Shown one piece after another: positions 34,102 to 42,761 of a stretch of DNA of 64,000 nucleotides. The DNA is taken from assembly GCF_048898065.1 (NCBI RefSeq), contig NZ_JBLWFI010000001.1, positions 434,001 through 498,000 of the forward strand, written 5' to 3'. The notes under the pieces were generated by a model that searched no databases, was not told the origin of the DNA, and saw nothing but the letters and a program-made list of their open reading frames with translations. Source of the stretch: Tepidibacillus_B infernus (lineage in GTDB: Bacteria; Bacillota; Bacilli; Tepidibacillales; Tepidibacillaceae). Numbering within the stretch: position 1 is the first letter of the stretch; each line of letters opens with the position of its first letter. The position numbers and the translations under genes are program-made.

Positions 34102-35934
34102 ATGGGAAAAGTTATTGGAATTGACTTAGGAACAACAAACTCTTGTGTTGCTGTATTAGAAGGTGGCGAACCTGTTGTAATACCTAATCCAGAAGGAAAC
34201 CGTACAACACCATCTGTTGTTGCTTTTACAAAGGATGGAGAACGTTTGGTAGGTGAAGTTGCAAAACGTCAAGCAATTACAAATCCAAACACTGTCATCT
34301 CGATTAAACGTCATATGGGTACAAATTACAAAGTGAATATTGATGGGAAAGAATACACACCACAAGAAATCTCAGCCATTATCCTACAAAAATTAAAAGC
34401 TGATGCAGAAGCTTATCTTGGCGAACCTGTTACTCAAGCAGTTATCACTGTTCCAGCCTATTTTAACGATAGCCAACGTCAGGCTACAAAAGATGCAGGT
34501 AAAATTGCTGGTTTAGAAGTACTACGTATTGTAAACGAACCAACTGCTGCTTCTTTAGCTTATGGTTTAGAAAAAGAAGAAGATCAAACAATCCTCGTTT
34601 ATGACCTTGGAGGCGGTACTTTCGACGTATCCATTCTTGAATTAGGTGACGGATTTTTTGAAGTAAAAGCGACTAGTGGAGATAATAAACTTGGTGGTGA
34701 CGATTTTGACCAAGTGATTATAGACTATTTAGTCGATATCTTTAAAAAAGAAAATGGAATTGATTTAAGTAAAGATAAAATGGCTTTACAACGTCTTAAA
34801 GATGCAGCTGAAAAAGCAAAAAAAGATCTATCTGGTGTTCTAACCACTACGATTTCTCTACCATTTATCACGGCAGATGCGACAGGGCCTAAGCACTTAG
34901 AAGTTACTTTAACTCGGGCAAAATTTGAAGAATTGACTGCTCATTTAGTAGAAAGAACAATGGGTCCAACTCGTCAAGCTTTAAAAGATGCTGGATTAAG
35001 CCCAAATGAGATTGATAAAGTCGTTCTTGTTGGTGGTTCTACTCGTATTCCAGCAGTGCAAGAAGCGATTAAGAAATTTATAGGGAAAGAACCTCATAAA
35101 GGAGTAAACCCTGATGAAGTAGTTGCTCTTGGGGCAGCTATTCAAGCTGGTGTGTTAACTGGTGATGTAAAAGATGTGGTATTACTTGACGTTACACCAT
35201 TATCACTAGGGATTGAAACATTAGGTGGCGTATTTACAAAATTGATTGATCGCAATACAACCATTCCTACAAGTAAATCCCAAGTCTTCTCTACCGCAGC
35301 TGATAACCAAACTGCTGTTGACATTCATGTGCTTCAAGGGGAAAGAGAAATGGCTGCATATAATAAAACATTAGGCCGTTTCCAATTAACGGATATTCCA
35401 CCTGCACCACGTGGTATTCCGCAAATTGAAGTAACTTTTGATATCGACGCTAACGGTATAGTAAATGTTTCTGCGAAGGATTTGGGTACAGGAAAAAGCC
35501 AAAAAATCACCATTACTTCTTCAAGCGGTTTAAGTGATGAAGAAGTTGAGAAAATGATCAAAGAAGCAGAAGCAAATGCTGAGGCAGACAAAAAACGTCG
35601 TGAAGAAATCGAAATTCGCAACCAAGCAGACTCCATGATTTATACAACAGAAAAAACATTAAAAGAGCTTGAAGGAAAAGTAGATCAAGCTGAAGTTGAT
35701 AAAGCAAATCAAGCAAAAGAAGCATTGAAAAAAGCCTTAGAAGGCAACAATATTGAGGAAATTAAGTCTGCGAATGAAAAACTCACAGAAGTTGTTCAAC
35801 AACTATCTGTCAAACTTTACGAACAAGCACAGGCACAAGCAGGTGCACAAGCTGAAGCAGGAGAACAAACCAATAAAAAAGAGAACGTGGTAGACGCAGA
35901 TTATGAAGTTGTCGATGATGACAACAACAAATAA
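34102..35934 (+). CDS. dnaK: Chaperone protein DnaK (Hsp70)
   Basis: The main Hsp70 chaperone, 610 aa. The nucleotide-binding domain opens with IGIDLGTTNSCVAVLEGG and contains VYDLGGGTFDVSIL and VLVGGSTRIPAVQ. The substrate-binding domain starts around LLDVTPLSLGIETLGG. The lid is followed by an Ala/Gln-rich linker (YEQAQAQAGAQAEAGEQ) and the acidic tail ENVVDADYEVVDDD. The start has GGAGGT upstream. It belongs to the CIRCE-regulated operon. Confidence 0.99.
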   Translation: MGKVIGIDLGTTNSCVAVLEGGEPVVIPNPEGNRTTPSVVAFTKDGERLVGEVAKRQAITNPNTVISIKRHMGTNYKVNIDGKEYTPQEISAIILQKLKADAEAYLGEPVTQAVITVPAYFNDSQRQATKDAGKIAGLEVLRIVNEPTAASLAYGLEKEEDQTILVYDLGGGTFDVSILELGDGFFEVKATSGDNKLGGDDFDQVIIDYLVDIFKKENGIDLSKDKMALQRLKDAAEKAKKDLSGVLTTTISLPFITADATGPKHLEVTLTRAKFEELTAHLVERTMGPTRQALKDAGLSPNEIDKVVLVGGSTRIPAVQEAIKKFIGKEPHKGVNPDEVVALGAAIQAGVLTGDVKDVVLLDVTPLSLGIETLGGVFTKLIDRNTTIPTSKSQVFSTAADNQTAVDIHVLQGEREMAAYNKTLGRFQLTDIPPAPRGIPQIEVTFDIDANGIVNVSAKDLGTGKSQKITITSSSGLSDEEVEKMIKEAEANAEADKKRREEIEIRNQADSMIYTTEKTLKELEGKVDQAEVDKANQAKEALKKALEGNNIEEIKSANEKLTEVVQQLSVKLYEQAQAQAGAQAEAGEQTNKKENVVDADYEVVDDDNNK

Positions 35935-36031
35935 TCTATCGAATGTATATTACAACGAGCTCCGTCATCCATGCCTTTCTACTTATTCATTGTTTAATGA
36001 AAAGAGAGATATACTTTTTTTCCATTTAATT

Positions 36032-36068
36032 AAAGTCAAAGTCGACTTCTTGGCTTTGACTTTTGCAT
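36032..36068 (+). terminator. Hairpin between dnaK and dnaJ
   Basis: AAAGTCAAAG (36032-36041) pairs perfectly with CTTTGACTTT (36054-36063), followed by TTGCATGTTTTC. The poor T tract suggests partial termination or mRNA processing that makes dnaJ less abundant than dnaK. The 160-bp gap holds no other gene. Confidence 0.55.
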
Positions 36069-36093
36069 GTTTTCTAAAGAACGGGGGGATTGA

Positions 36094-37218
36094 ATGAGTA
36101 AACGGGATTATTATGAGGTACTTGGCGTCAGCAAAAATGCCTCAAATGAAGAAATAAAAAAAGCTTATCGGAAACTTGCTCGTCAATATCATCCCGATGT
36201 CAATAAATCACCAGATGCTGAAACCAAATTTAAAGAAGTGAAAGAAGCCTATGATGTATTAAGCGATGCACAAAAACGTTCTCGTTATGATCAGTTTGGA
36301 CATGAAGATCCTACTGCAGGTTTTGGAGGATCAGGTTTTGGTGGAGCAGATTTTGGTGACTTTGGTGACATCTTTGATATGTTTTTTGGAGGCGGAGGAA
36401 GAAGAACCCGAAATCCAAATGCCCCAAGAAGAGGAGCAGACCTTCAATATAGTATGACCTTAGAATTTAAAGAGGCCGTATTCGGTAAGGAAACAGATAT
36501 TACGATTCCTAGAGAGGAACAGTGCGATACCTGTCATGGAACAGGCGCAAAACCAGGTACTAAAATCGAGACTTGTTCGGTATGTAAGGGAACTGGCCAG
36601 CAAGAAGTGGTACAGAATACCCCGTTTGGTCGTATTGTCAATCGTAGGGTATGTAATGCTTGTCATGGGCAAGGTAAAATCATTACTGAGAAATGTACAG
36701 ATTGCCATGGTAGTGGACGAGTGAAGAAACGAAAAACGATTCATGTCAAAGTCCCAGCAGGTGTTGATGATGGTTCTCAACTAAGGGTAAGTGGTGAAGG
36801 GGAGCCAGGAGTCAACGGTGGACCTTCAGGAGATTTGTTTATTGTTTTACATGTTAAAGCTCACGACTTTTTTGAACGTGATGGTGATGATATCTATTGT
36901 GAGGTTCCTATCACTTTTACCCAAGCAGCCTTAGGGGATGAGATTGAAGTTCCTACTTTAGATGGAAGAGTCAAGTTAAAGATTCCTGAGGGAACACAGA
37001 CAGGTACAAACTTCAGATTAAGAGGAAAAGGTGTGCCTCGTTTACGTTATAGTGGTAGAGGTGACCAGCATGTGAAAGTGGTTGTTGTTACACCAACCAA
37101 ATTGACCACTGAACAAAAAGATCTATTACGACAATTGGGGAATTTAAGCGGAGAGGAAACACATGAGCAACAAAAGTCATTTTTTGAAAGAATGAAAAAA
37201 GCTTTTATGGGGGAATAG
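36094..37218 (+). CDS. dnaJ: Chaperone protein DnaJ
   Basis: The Hsp40 co-chaperone of DnaK, 374 aa. The J domain has YRKLARQYHPDVNKSPDAE with the HPD tripeptide. A Gly/Phe-rich linker (FGGSGFGGADFGDFGD) follows, then four zinc-finger repeats of CxxCxGxG type (CDTCHGTG, CSVCKGTG, CNACHGQG, CTDCHGSG) and the C-terminal beta domains. It starts with ATG 36094 after a GGGGGG-rich site. Its stop lies within the terminator hairpin at 37209. Confidence 0.98.
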   Translation: MSKRDYYEVLGVSKNASNEEIKKAYRKLARQYHPDVNKSPDAETKFKEVKEAYDVLSDAQKRSRYDQFGHEDPTAGFGGSGFGGADFGDFGDIFDMFFGGGGRRTRNPNAPRRGADLQYSMTLEFKEAVFGKETDITIPREEQCDTCHGTGAKPGTKIETCSVCKGTGQQEVVQNTPFGRIVNRRVCNACHGQGKIITEKCTDCHGSGRVKKRKTIHVKVPAGVDDGSQLRVSGEGEPGVNGGPSGDLFIVLHVKAHDFFERDGDDIYCEVPITFTQAALGDEIEVPTLDGRVKLKIPEGTQTGTNFRLRGKGVPRLRYSGRGDQHVKVVVVTPTKLTTEQKDLLRQLGNLSGEETHEQQKSFFERMKKAFMGE

Positions 37219-37235
37219 GGTGTTCCCCCTTTTTA
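37209..37235 (+). terminator. Terminator overlapping the dnaJ stop
   Basis: GGGGGAA (37209-37215) and TTCCCCC (37223-37229) form a 7-bp stem followed by TTTTTT. The dnaJ stop codon sits in the loop. Confidence 0.8.
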
Positions 37236-37249
37236 TCGAAAAAGAAAGC

Positions 37250-37336
37250 ATAACTTTCTTTTCATTATATTAAAATGAGTCCCCACAAAAGTAATCGGAA
37301 TATGGTTCGAAGGAGGTCGTTACTTTTGTGGGCTAT
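37250..37336 (+). repeat. Intergenic hairpin repeat, copy 2 (dnaJ-prmA)
   Basis: Core 37281-37333: CCCCACAAAAGTAATCGGAA ... TTCGAAGGAGGTCG ... TTACTTTTGTGGGC. The arms CCCACAAAAGTAA and TTACTTTTGTGGG are a perfect 13-bp inverted repeat. It is preceded by ATAACTTTCTTTTCATTAT as in copy 1. Confidence 0.88.
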
Positions 37337-37370
37337 CTTGTCTTCTAATAATTTCAGGAGGAATTATAAT

Positions 37371-38306
37371 ATGAAATGGTCAGAAATTACGATTCACACA
37401 ACTCAAGAGGCAATTGAGGCAGTGGCGAATATTTTACATGAATCTGGTGCAGGTGGGGTAATCATTGAGGATCCAGAAGTACTAAATCGGGAATGGGAAA
37501 CTCCATATGGCGAAGTCTATCAACTTTCTCCTGAAGATTATCCTGAAGAAGGTGTATATGTAAAAGCTTATTTTCCTTTAAATAGTTATTTAATGGAAAC
37601 GATTGAACAAATTAAACAACTTATCAATAACTTGCTAACCTACGATATTAATATTGGTACGGGAAAAGTATCTATTTCAGAGGTAAATGAAGAAGATTGG
37701 GCATCTGGATGGAAAAAGTATTATAAGCCAGTTAAAGTATCTAATCGAATCCTCATCACTCCTACATGGGAGGAAGTAGAAGAAACAAATGACCAATTAA
37801 TCATTGAATTAGACCCGGGAATGGCCTTTGGTACAGGCACTCACCCTACTACAGTCATGTGTATTCAAGCTTTAGAGAAAGTAATTAAAGGTAACGAAGA
37901 AATGATTGATGTAGGATGTGGAACAGGCGTATTGAGTATCGCTGCTGCAAAACTAGGTGCAAAGCACATACTTGCTCTTGATTTAGACGAAGTAGCTGTT
38001 AAAAGTGCAAAGTTGAATACAAAAATCAATCATGTAGATGACAGGGTTGAGGTGAAACAAAACAATCTACTGGATCATATTGATCAACAAGTAGATATAG
38101 TTGTCGCTAATATCCTAGCAGAAGTGATTCTAAGGTTTACCGGTGATGTAGCAAGGATACTTAAGCCAAAGGGAATCTTTATTACTTCAGGTATTATTCA
38201 AAATAAGAGTGATTTGGTAAAAGAAGCCCTTAAAAGGGAAGGTTTGGTTATAGAGGAAACACTTCAACAAGAGGATTGGGTAGCGTTTATTGCAAAAAAA
38301 GTTTAG
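37371..38306 (+). CDS. prmA: Ribosomal protein L11 methyltransferase
   Basis: Methylates ribosomal protein L11. The protein is 311 aa, with an N-terminal substrate-recognition domain (MKWSEITIHTTQEAIEAVAN) and SAM motif I DVGCGTGVLSIAAAKLGA. The motif NPxY/DPGMAFGTGTHPTT and a later VVANILAEVI are typical of PrmA. The start is ATG 37371 with CAGGAGG at 37356-37362. An apparent N-terminal extension from 37275 reads through the hairpin repeat and is not coding. Confidence 0.96.
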   Translation: MKWSEITIHTTQEAIEAVANILHESGAGGVIIEDPEVLNREWETPYGEVYQLSPEDYPEEGVYVKAYFPLNSYLMETIEQIKQLINNLLTYDINIGTGKVSISEVNEEDWASGWKKYYKPVKVSNRILITPTWEEVEETNDQLIIELDPGMAFGTGTHPTTVMCIQALEKVIKGNEEMIDVGCGTGVLSIAAAKLGAKHILALDLDEVAVKSAKLNTKINHVDDRVEVKQNNLLDHIDQQVDIVVANILAEVILRFTGDVARILKPKGIFITSGIIQNKSDLVKEALKREGLVIEETLQQEDWVAFIAKKV

Positions 38307-38323
38307 AATAGTAGGGATATCAT

Positions 38324-39058
38324 ATGCAAAGATACTTTGTTCCAAAAGAACAGTTTAACGAAGATAGAGTGACTATTTTGGGCGATGATGCTTATCATTT
38401 GATCAAAGTATTACGTTCTGAACCAGGAGATCAAATCATTTGCTCAAATGGAGAAGGATTAGATGTTTTAGCAGAAATCACTTCAATTGAAGCGAAACAA
38501 GTGGATTGTCGCATTCTTTCTAAACTTGAGGGAACCCGTGAACCAAAAGTTGAAATCATTCTTGCTCAAGGGCTACCAAAAGCTGATAAAATGGATTTGA
38601 TTATCCAAAAGGGAACTGAAATTGGAGTAAAAAGTTTTATTCCCTTTACCTCTGAGAGAACGATTGTTCAATTAAATGATAAAAAAGAAAAAAAAAGATT
38701 GGAACGATGGGAAAAAATTGCAAAGGAAGCAGCTGAACAAGCACAACGAAGTGTAATTCCTAACATTTTACCAGTGCATAGTTGGAAAGAATTATTACAG
38801 ATTGTAAAAAATGAATGGTCTCTTATTGCTTTTGAGCAAGAAAGCACGAAGACATTATACCAAGTTCTTTCAAACAATCTGGAAGTAAAACGGGTTTTAC
38901 TCATCATTGGTCCTGAAGGTGGTTTTTCCAATCAGGAAGTCATCGAAGCAGAAAATCATGGTTCTATCTCGATTTCTCTTGGTAATAGAATTCTCAGAAC
39001 AGAAACAGCTGGTCTTGTCGGTGTAGCAAATATCTTATATCATCTAGAAAGGGGATAA
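38324..39058 (+). CDS. rsmE: 16S rRNA (uracil-1498-N3)-methyltransferase
   Basis: A SPOUT-class methyltransferase of 244 aa. The N-terminal PUA-like part reads QRYFVPKEQFNEDRVTILGD. The knotted SAM-binding region has IIGPEGGFSNQEVIEAE and the C-terminal LGNRILRTETAGLVGVAN. It sits 17 bp after prmA and 3 bp before mtaB, the conserved Bacillus order. Confidence 0.96.
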   Translation: MQRYFVPKEQFNEDRVTILGDDAYHLIKVLRSEPGDQIICSNGEGLDVLAEITSIEAKQVDCRILSKLEGTREPKVEIILAQGLPKADKMDLIIQKGTEIGVKSFIPFTSERTIVQLNDKKEKKRLERWEKIAKEAAEQAQRSVIPNILPVHSWKELLQIVKNEWSLIAFEQESTKTLYQVLSNNLEVKRVLLIIGPEGGFSNQEVIEAENHGSISISLGNRILRTETAGLVGVANILYHLERG

Positions 39059-39061
39059 ACG

Positions 39062-40396
39062 TTGTCTACCGTAGCATTTCATACTTTAGGCTGTAAAGTA
39101 AATCATTATGAAACAGAAGCGATCTGGCAACTGTTTAAAAATAGTGGGTACGAACGCGTCGATTTTGAAAGAAAAGCTGACGTTTATATCATAAATACTT
39201 GCACAGTGACCAATACTGGGGATAAAAAGAGCAGACAAGTAATTAGAAGAGCGATCAAGAAAAATCCTGAAGCGGTGATCGCAGTAACAGGTTGTTATGC
39301 TCAAACCTCACCTGCAGAAATTTTGGATATTCCTGGGGTTGATATTATCGTCGGAAACCAAGGCAGGGAAAAGATTGTTGACTATGTAGAAGAATATCGC
39401 AAAACAAGAGAACCGATTAATGCGGTTAAGAATATTATGAAGACCAAGGAATTTGAAGAATTAGATGTGCCTGAGTTTTCCGATCGAACAAGGGCGTCAT
39501 TAAAGATTCAAGAAGGGTGCAATAACTTCTGTACTTTCTGTATAATTCCTTGGGCAAGAGGATTGTTACGCAGCCGTAAGCCTGAGAATGTAATTAAGCA
39601 AGCAAGACAATTAGTCGCTGCTGGCTACAATGAAATTGTTCTAACAGGGATTCATACAGGAGGGTACGGAGAAGATCTAGAAGATTATAGTTTAGCCAAA
39701 TTATTATGGGATCTAGATGCTGTGAAAGGTTTAAAACGAATTCGTATCAGCTCTATTGAGGCTAGCCAAATTACGGATGAAGTATTAGAGGTTTTAAATA
39801 AGTCTAATAAAGTGGTTCGTCATCTTCATATTCCATTGCAAGCAGGAGATGATGAAGTATTAAAACGAATGAAACGGAAATATACCGTTGAAGAATACAG
39901 GAATAAAATATTACAAATTAGAGAAGCTTTACCTGAAGTAGCCATTACGACCGATGTCATTGTAGGATTTCCTGGAGAGACAGAAGAACAATTTATGAAT
40001 GGCTATCATCTAATGGAGGAGCTGGAATTTGCTGAAATGCATGTTTTCCCTTATTCTAAACGAAGTGGAACTCCAGCAGCCAAAATGGATCATCAAGTTC
40101 CTGAAGAGGTAAAACATGAGCGTGTACAAAAATTAATTGAATTATCCACTCGTCTATCGATGAAATATGCAACCAAATTCGTAGGACAGGTGCTGGAAGT
40201 CATTCCAGAGCGCTCTTACAAAGAAGATCCTGACAGTGGATTTTATACAGGTTATTCAGATAACTACCTTCAAATCGTATTTGAGGGAAATGAAGAAATG
40301 ATTGGTAAAATCTGTAGAGTAAGACTAGATGGTGTAGGACCTGAATATTGTCAGGGTACCCTAATCGACATAGAAGAAAAGACAGCAGCAGTATAG
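39062..40396 (+). CDS. mtaB: tRNA t6A37 methylthiotransferase MtaB
   Basis: A radical SAM enzyme that converts t6A37 to ms2t6A in ANN-decoding tRNAs. The N-terminal UPF0004 domain has the cluster cysteines TLGCKVNHYE, NTCTVTNTGD and VTGCYAQ. The radical SAM motif is CNNFCTFCIIPWARG. The C-terminal TRAM-like domain is present. The length is 444 aa. It starts with TTG 39062, preceded by AAAGGGG within the rsmE end. A strong terminator follows. Confidence 0.96.
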   Translation: MSTVAFHTLGCKVNHYETEAIWQLFKNSGYERVDFERKADVYIINTCTVTNTGDKKSRQVIRRAIKKNPEAVIAVTGCYAQTSPAEILDIPGVDIIVGNQGREKIVDYVEEYRKTREPINAVKNIMKTKEFEELDVPEFSDRTRASLKIQEGCNNFCTFCIIPWARGLLRSRKPENVIKQARQLVAAGYNEIVLTGIHTGGYGEDLEDYSLAKLLWDLDAVKGLKRIRISSIEASQITDEVLEVLNKSNKVVRHLHIPLQAGDDEVLKRMKRKYTVEEYRNKILQIREALPEVAITTDVIVGFPGETEEQFMNGYHLMEELEFAEMHVFPYSKRSGTPAAKMDHQVPEEVKHERVQKLIELSTRLSMKYATKFVGQVLEVIPERSYKEDPDSGFYTGYSDNYLQIVFEGNEEMIGKICRVRLDGVGPEYCQGTLIDIEEKTAAV

Positions 40397-40404
40397 CACT
40401 CTAT

Positions 40405-40432
40405 GGTGATCAACTTTTGATCACCTTTTTTG
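40405..40432 (+). terminator. Terminator after mtaB
   Basis: GGTGATCAA and TTGATCACC form a 9-bp perfect stem, followed by seven T residues. It closes the heat-shock/RNA-modification operon. Confidence 0.9.
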
Positions 40433-40504
40433 TTTAAAAACCAGTAAAATGACAATCCTTAAAGTAGTAGATTTTAATTTAGATGAAGAAGGAGGAGATT
40501 AAAC

Positions 40505-40945
40505 TTGAAGGAAGTATCAGCTGGTGGAGTCGTTTTTTTTGAGGCAGATCACCATATTGAATTACTTTTGATTCAAGACCGTTGTCAAAGATGGACACTC
40601 CCTAAAGGGAAACAAGAAGAAGGGGAAACTTTCGCTGAAACCGCATTAAGAGAAATAGCTGAAGAAACTGGAATTGAAGGAACCATTGTCAAACCTTTAG
40701 ATAAAGTTTATTATGAGTATTATCACCCTAGCAATGGAAAGATAGAGAAGGAAGTTCACTATTATTTAGTAAAAACCACATCCAAAGAGTTGAAGGTTCA
40801 AGTCAGTGAAATCAATGCGGCAGAATGGTTTAGTTTAGAAGAGGCCTGGGAAAGACAAAAAATATCAGGTTATGACAACAACCTGCTTGTTATAAAAATG
40901 GCATTAGAAGAGCTGGGGTTTAATCAATTTAGCCAGGAGGAATAA
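40505..40945 (+). CDS. Nudix hydrolase
   Basis: A 146-aa Nudix-fold hydrolase acting on an X-linked nucleoside diphosphate. The Nudix box is complete: GKQEEGETFAETALREIAEE followed by TGI, within residues 36-58. The N-terminal SAGGVVFFEADHHIELLLIQ is typical of Ap4A-hydrolase-like or MutT-like members. The substrate cannot be told. The start is TTG 40505 with GGAGGAG upstream. It is 4 bp before deoC, so the two are probably co-transcribed. Confidence 0.9.
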   Translation: MKEVSAGGVVFFEADHHIELLLIQDRCQRWTLPKGKQEEGETFAETALREIAEETGIEGTIVKPLDKVYYEYYHPSNGKIEKEVHYYLVKTTSKELKVQVSEINAAEWFSLEEAWERQKISGYDNNLLVIKMALEELGFNQFSQEE

Positions 40946-40949
40946 AGAA

Positions 40950-41624
40950 ATGGATAAAAGAAAATTAGCCAAAATGATCGATCATACGTTATTAAAACCT
41001 GAAGCCACAGAAGAGATGATTGATAAACTCTGTTTAGAAGCAAAAGAAAATGAATTTGTTTCCGTCTGTGTGAACCCTTTTTGGGTAAAACGTTCCTTTC
41101 AACATTTAAAAGATACGAATGTCAAAGTGTGTACTGTCATTGGTTTTCCTTTAGGGGCAACAACCAAAGAAGTAAAAGTCTTTGAAACAAAGAAAGCAAT
41201 TGAAGATGGTGCTACAGAAGTAGATATGGTCATTAATATCGGTGCACTAAAATCAAAACAGTACGAAATTGTTGAAGAAGATATAAAGGCGGTTGTTGAG
41301 GCTGCTAAAGGCAAAGCATTAGTAAAAGTTATCCTAGAAACAGGCTTGCTTACAAATGAAGAAAAAGTAAAAGTATGTGAAATCAGTAAGAAAGCCGGAG
41401 CCGATTTTGTTAAAACATCTACTGGTTTTGGCCATGGTGGAGCCACTTATGAAGACATCAAATTGATGAGGCTAACAGTTGGTCCTGAAATGGGAGTAAA
41501 AGCTTCAGGTGGGGTTAGAGATTTTGAAGGTGCCATGAAAATGATTGAAGCTGGAGCAACTAGAATTGGGGCAAGTTCAGGAATTGCCATTATCAATGGT
41601 TTAACAAGTGAGAATGATTATTAA
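40950..41624 (+). CDS. deoC: Deoxyribose-phosphate aldolase
   Basis: Cleaves 2-deoxyribose 5-phosphate to glyceraldehyde 3-phosphate and acetaldehyde in deoxynucleoside catabolism. The protein is 224 aa. Family motifs include IDHTLLKPEAT, CTVIGFPLGATT, a VKVILETGLL strand and the Schiff-base lysine in DFVKTSTGFG. The C-terminal VKASGGVRDFEGA forms the phosphate-binding loop. An AGGAGG site precedes ATG 40950. A terminator follows the gene. Confidence 0.97.
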   Translation: MDKRKLAKMIDHTLLKPEATEEMIDKLCLEAKENEFVSVCVNPFWVKRSFQHLKDTNVKVCTVIGFPLGATTKEVKVFETKKAIEDGATEVDMVINIGALKSKQYEIVEEDIKAVVEAAKGKALVKVILETGLLTNEEKVKVCEISKKAGADFVKTSTGFGHGGATYEDIKLMRLTVGPEMGVKASGGVRDFEGAMKMIEAGATRIGASSGIAIINGLTSENDY

Positions 41625-41641
41625 AAATACATATTAAAGGT

Positions 41642-41684
41642 AAAAGGCTTGTATTTAGCAATGAAGCTAGAGCAAGCCTTTTAT
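41642..41684 (+). terminator. deoC terminator
   Basis: AAAAGGCTTG (41642-41651) and CAAGCCTTTT (41673-41682) form a 10-bp stem with a 21-nt loop and a T-rich end. Confidence 0.75.
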
Positions 41685-41694
41685 TATTCGTAGG

Positions 41695-41748
41695 ATCCTG
41701 CAAAAGTTATCGGAATAAACTTCAAAGGTCGACGTCACTTTTGTGGGC
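41695..41748 (+). repeat. Intergenic hairpin repeat, copy 3 (deoC-Na/Pi cotransporter)
   Basis: GATCCTGCAAAAGTTATCGG, then AATAAACTTCAAAGG and CACTTTTGTGGGC. The right arm overlaps the 3' end of the minus-strand cotransporter gene and supplies its last codons and stop (41735-41737). Confidence 0.8.
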
Positions 41749-42676
41749 TTCCCCCCTTCGGCGAGAGAAGTAATGTTAGATCGGCAAAGGGTTTAGCAAA
41801 GGGTAAAACAACTAATGAACTGATTAAATTAAAGATCAACTGAAAATGAGCAATTTGTACCGCAGGATAAGGGGTCAATACACGGACGATTTCTGAAAAT
41901 TGGGGGATGAAAGGGTAAAATAGAATCACACCAAGTAGATTTAATAAAACATGAGCTATTGCTACTTGTTTTCCTTCTATACTGCCACCTATACTTGCAA
42001 GCACAGCCGTAAAGCATGTTCCGATATTGGCTCCTAAAACAATAGCAAGTCCAAAATCTAACGGAATTCCATTATGATAGATTATCCCCATCGTCATGGC
42101 AATCGTCGCACTACTTGATTGAATCACAGCCGTCATCAGAGTCCCTACTAAGATCCCGATCATGGTTTGATGTTCTTGTAAAGAAACGATTGATTGTAGC
42201 CAAGAGGATCGTTGAATAGGAACTGAAATCATCTGTAAGGCATCCATTCCAAGAAAAATAATAGAAAAACCAGCAATAAATAAACCGGTTGCTCTTACTT
42301 TATGATTTGAAAATAGAATAAGCATTGCACCAACCAATAATGCGGGTACTGCCCATTTGCCGATATTGAAGGCGATTAACTGAACCGTGACCACCGTACC
42401 AACATTCGTACCCAAAATAATGCCAATCGTTTGAAAAAAATCAATTAATCCTGCATTGATCAAGCCAATGGTGATTACAGTAACAGCACTACTACTTTGC
42501 AATAATAATGTGGCAATCGTTCCACTAAAAAAACCATGATAGGGTGTTTTAGTAAAACGGTACAAAAATTGCTGAAGATATTGACTAGAGATTCTTTCCA
42601 AACCCAATCTCATCATTTTCATACCAAATAAAAAAAGTGTCATTCCAGTAGCTAATGGAATAATGATTTCTCGCAT
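41735..42676 (-). CDS. Na/Pi cotransporter family protein
   Basis: A membrane protein of 313 aa with the two inverted NptA-type repeats (PF02690-like). Each repeat carries a QSSSA motif: LLQSSSAVTVITIG near residue 62 and VIQSSSATIAMTMG near residue 190. The matching GTNVGTVVTVQ and GANIGTCFTAVLA loops are present. It probably exports or exchanges phosphate with sodium. No C-terminal PhoU-like domain is present. The final residues GGSPQK and the stop are encoded by the hairpin repeat, so the original end may have been different. The ATG is preceded by AGGAGTTG on the minus strand. Confidence 0.88.
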   Translation of the reverse strand: MREIIIPLATGMTLFLFGMKMMRLGLERISSQYLQQFLYRFTKTPYHGFFSGTIATLLLQSSSAVTVITIGLINAGLIDFFQTIGIILGTNVGTVVTVQLIAFNIGKWAVPALLVGAMLILFSNHKVRATGLFIAGFSIIFLGMDALQMISVPIQRSSWLQSIVSLQEHQTMIGILVGTLMTAVIQSSSATIAMTMGIIYHNGIPLDFGLAIVLGANIGTCFTAVLASIGGSIEGKQVAIAHVLLNLLGVILFYPFIPQFSEIVRVLTPYPAVQIAHFQLIFNLISSLVVLPFAKPFADLTLLLSPKGGSPQK

Positions 42677-42761
42677 AAAAATTCAACTCCTATGGTTGTC
42701 CTATGTAATCCTTATGAAGTCAAGAGTTAAAATAGAACAAACCTAGGAGTTCAGAGTCAAA

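Noticed and set aside
35903..36097. Open frame across the dnaK end and the dnaK-dnaJ gap
   Set aside because: It has no ribosome binding site, overlaps the dnaK 3' end out of frame and reads through the hairpin at 36032-36063.
37275..37370. Apparent N-terminal extension of PrmA
   Set aside because: It starts inside hairpin repeat copy 2, lacks a ribosome binding site, and PrmA homologues begin at the MKW encoded at 37371 after CAGGAGG.
41099..41446. 115-codon minus-strand frame inside deoC
   Set aside because: It is a shadow of the strongly supported deoC gene, serine/threonine-rich in the way typical of reverse-complement frames.
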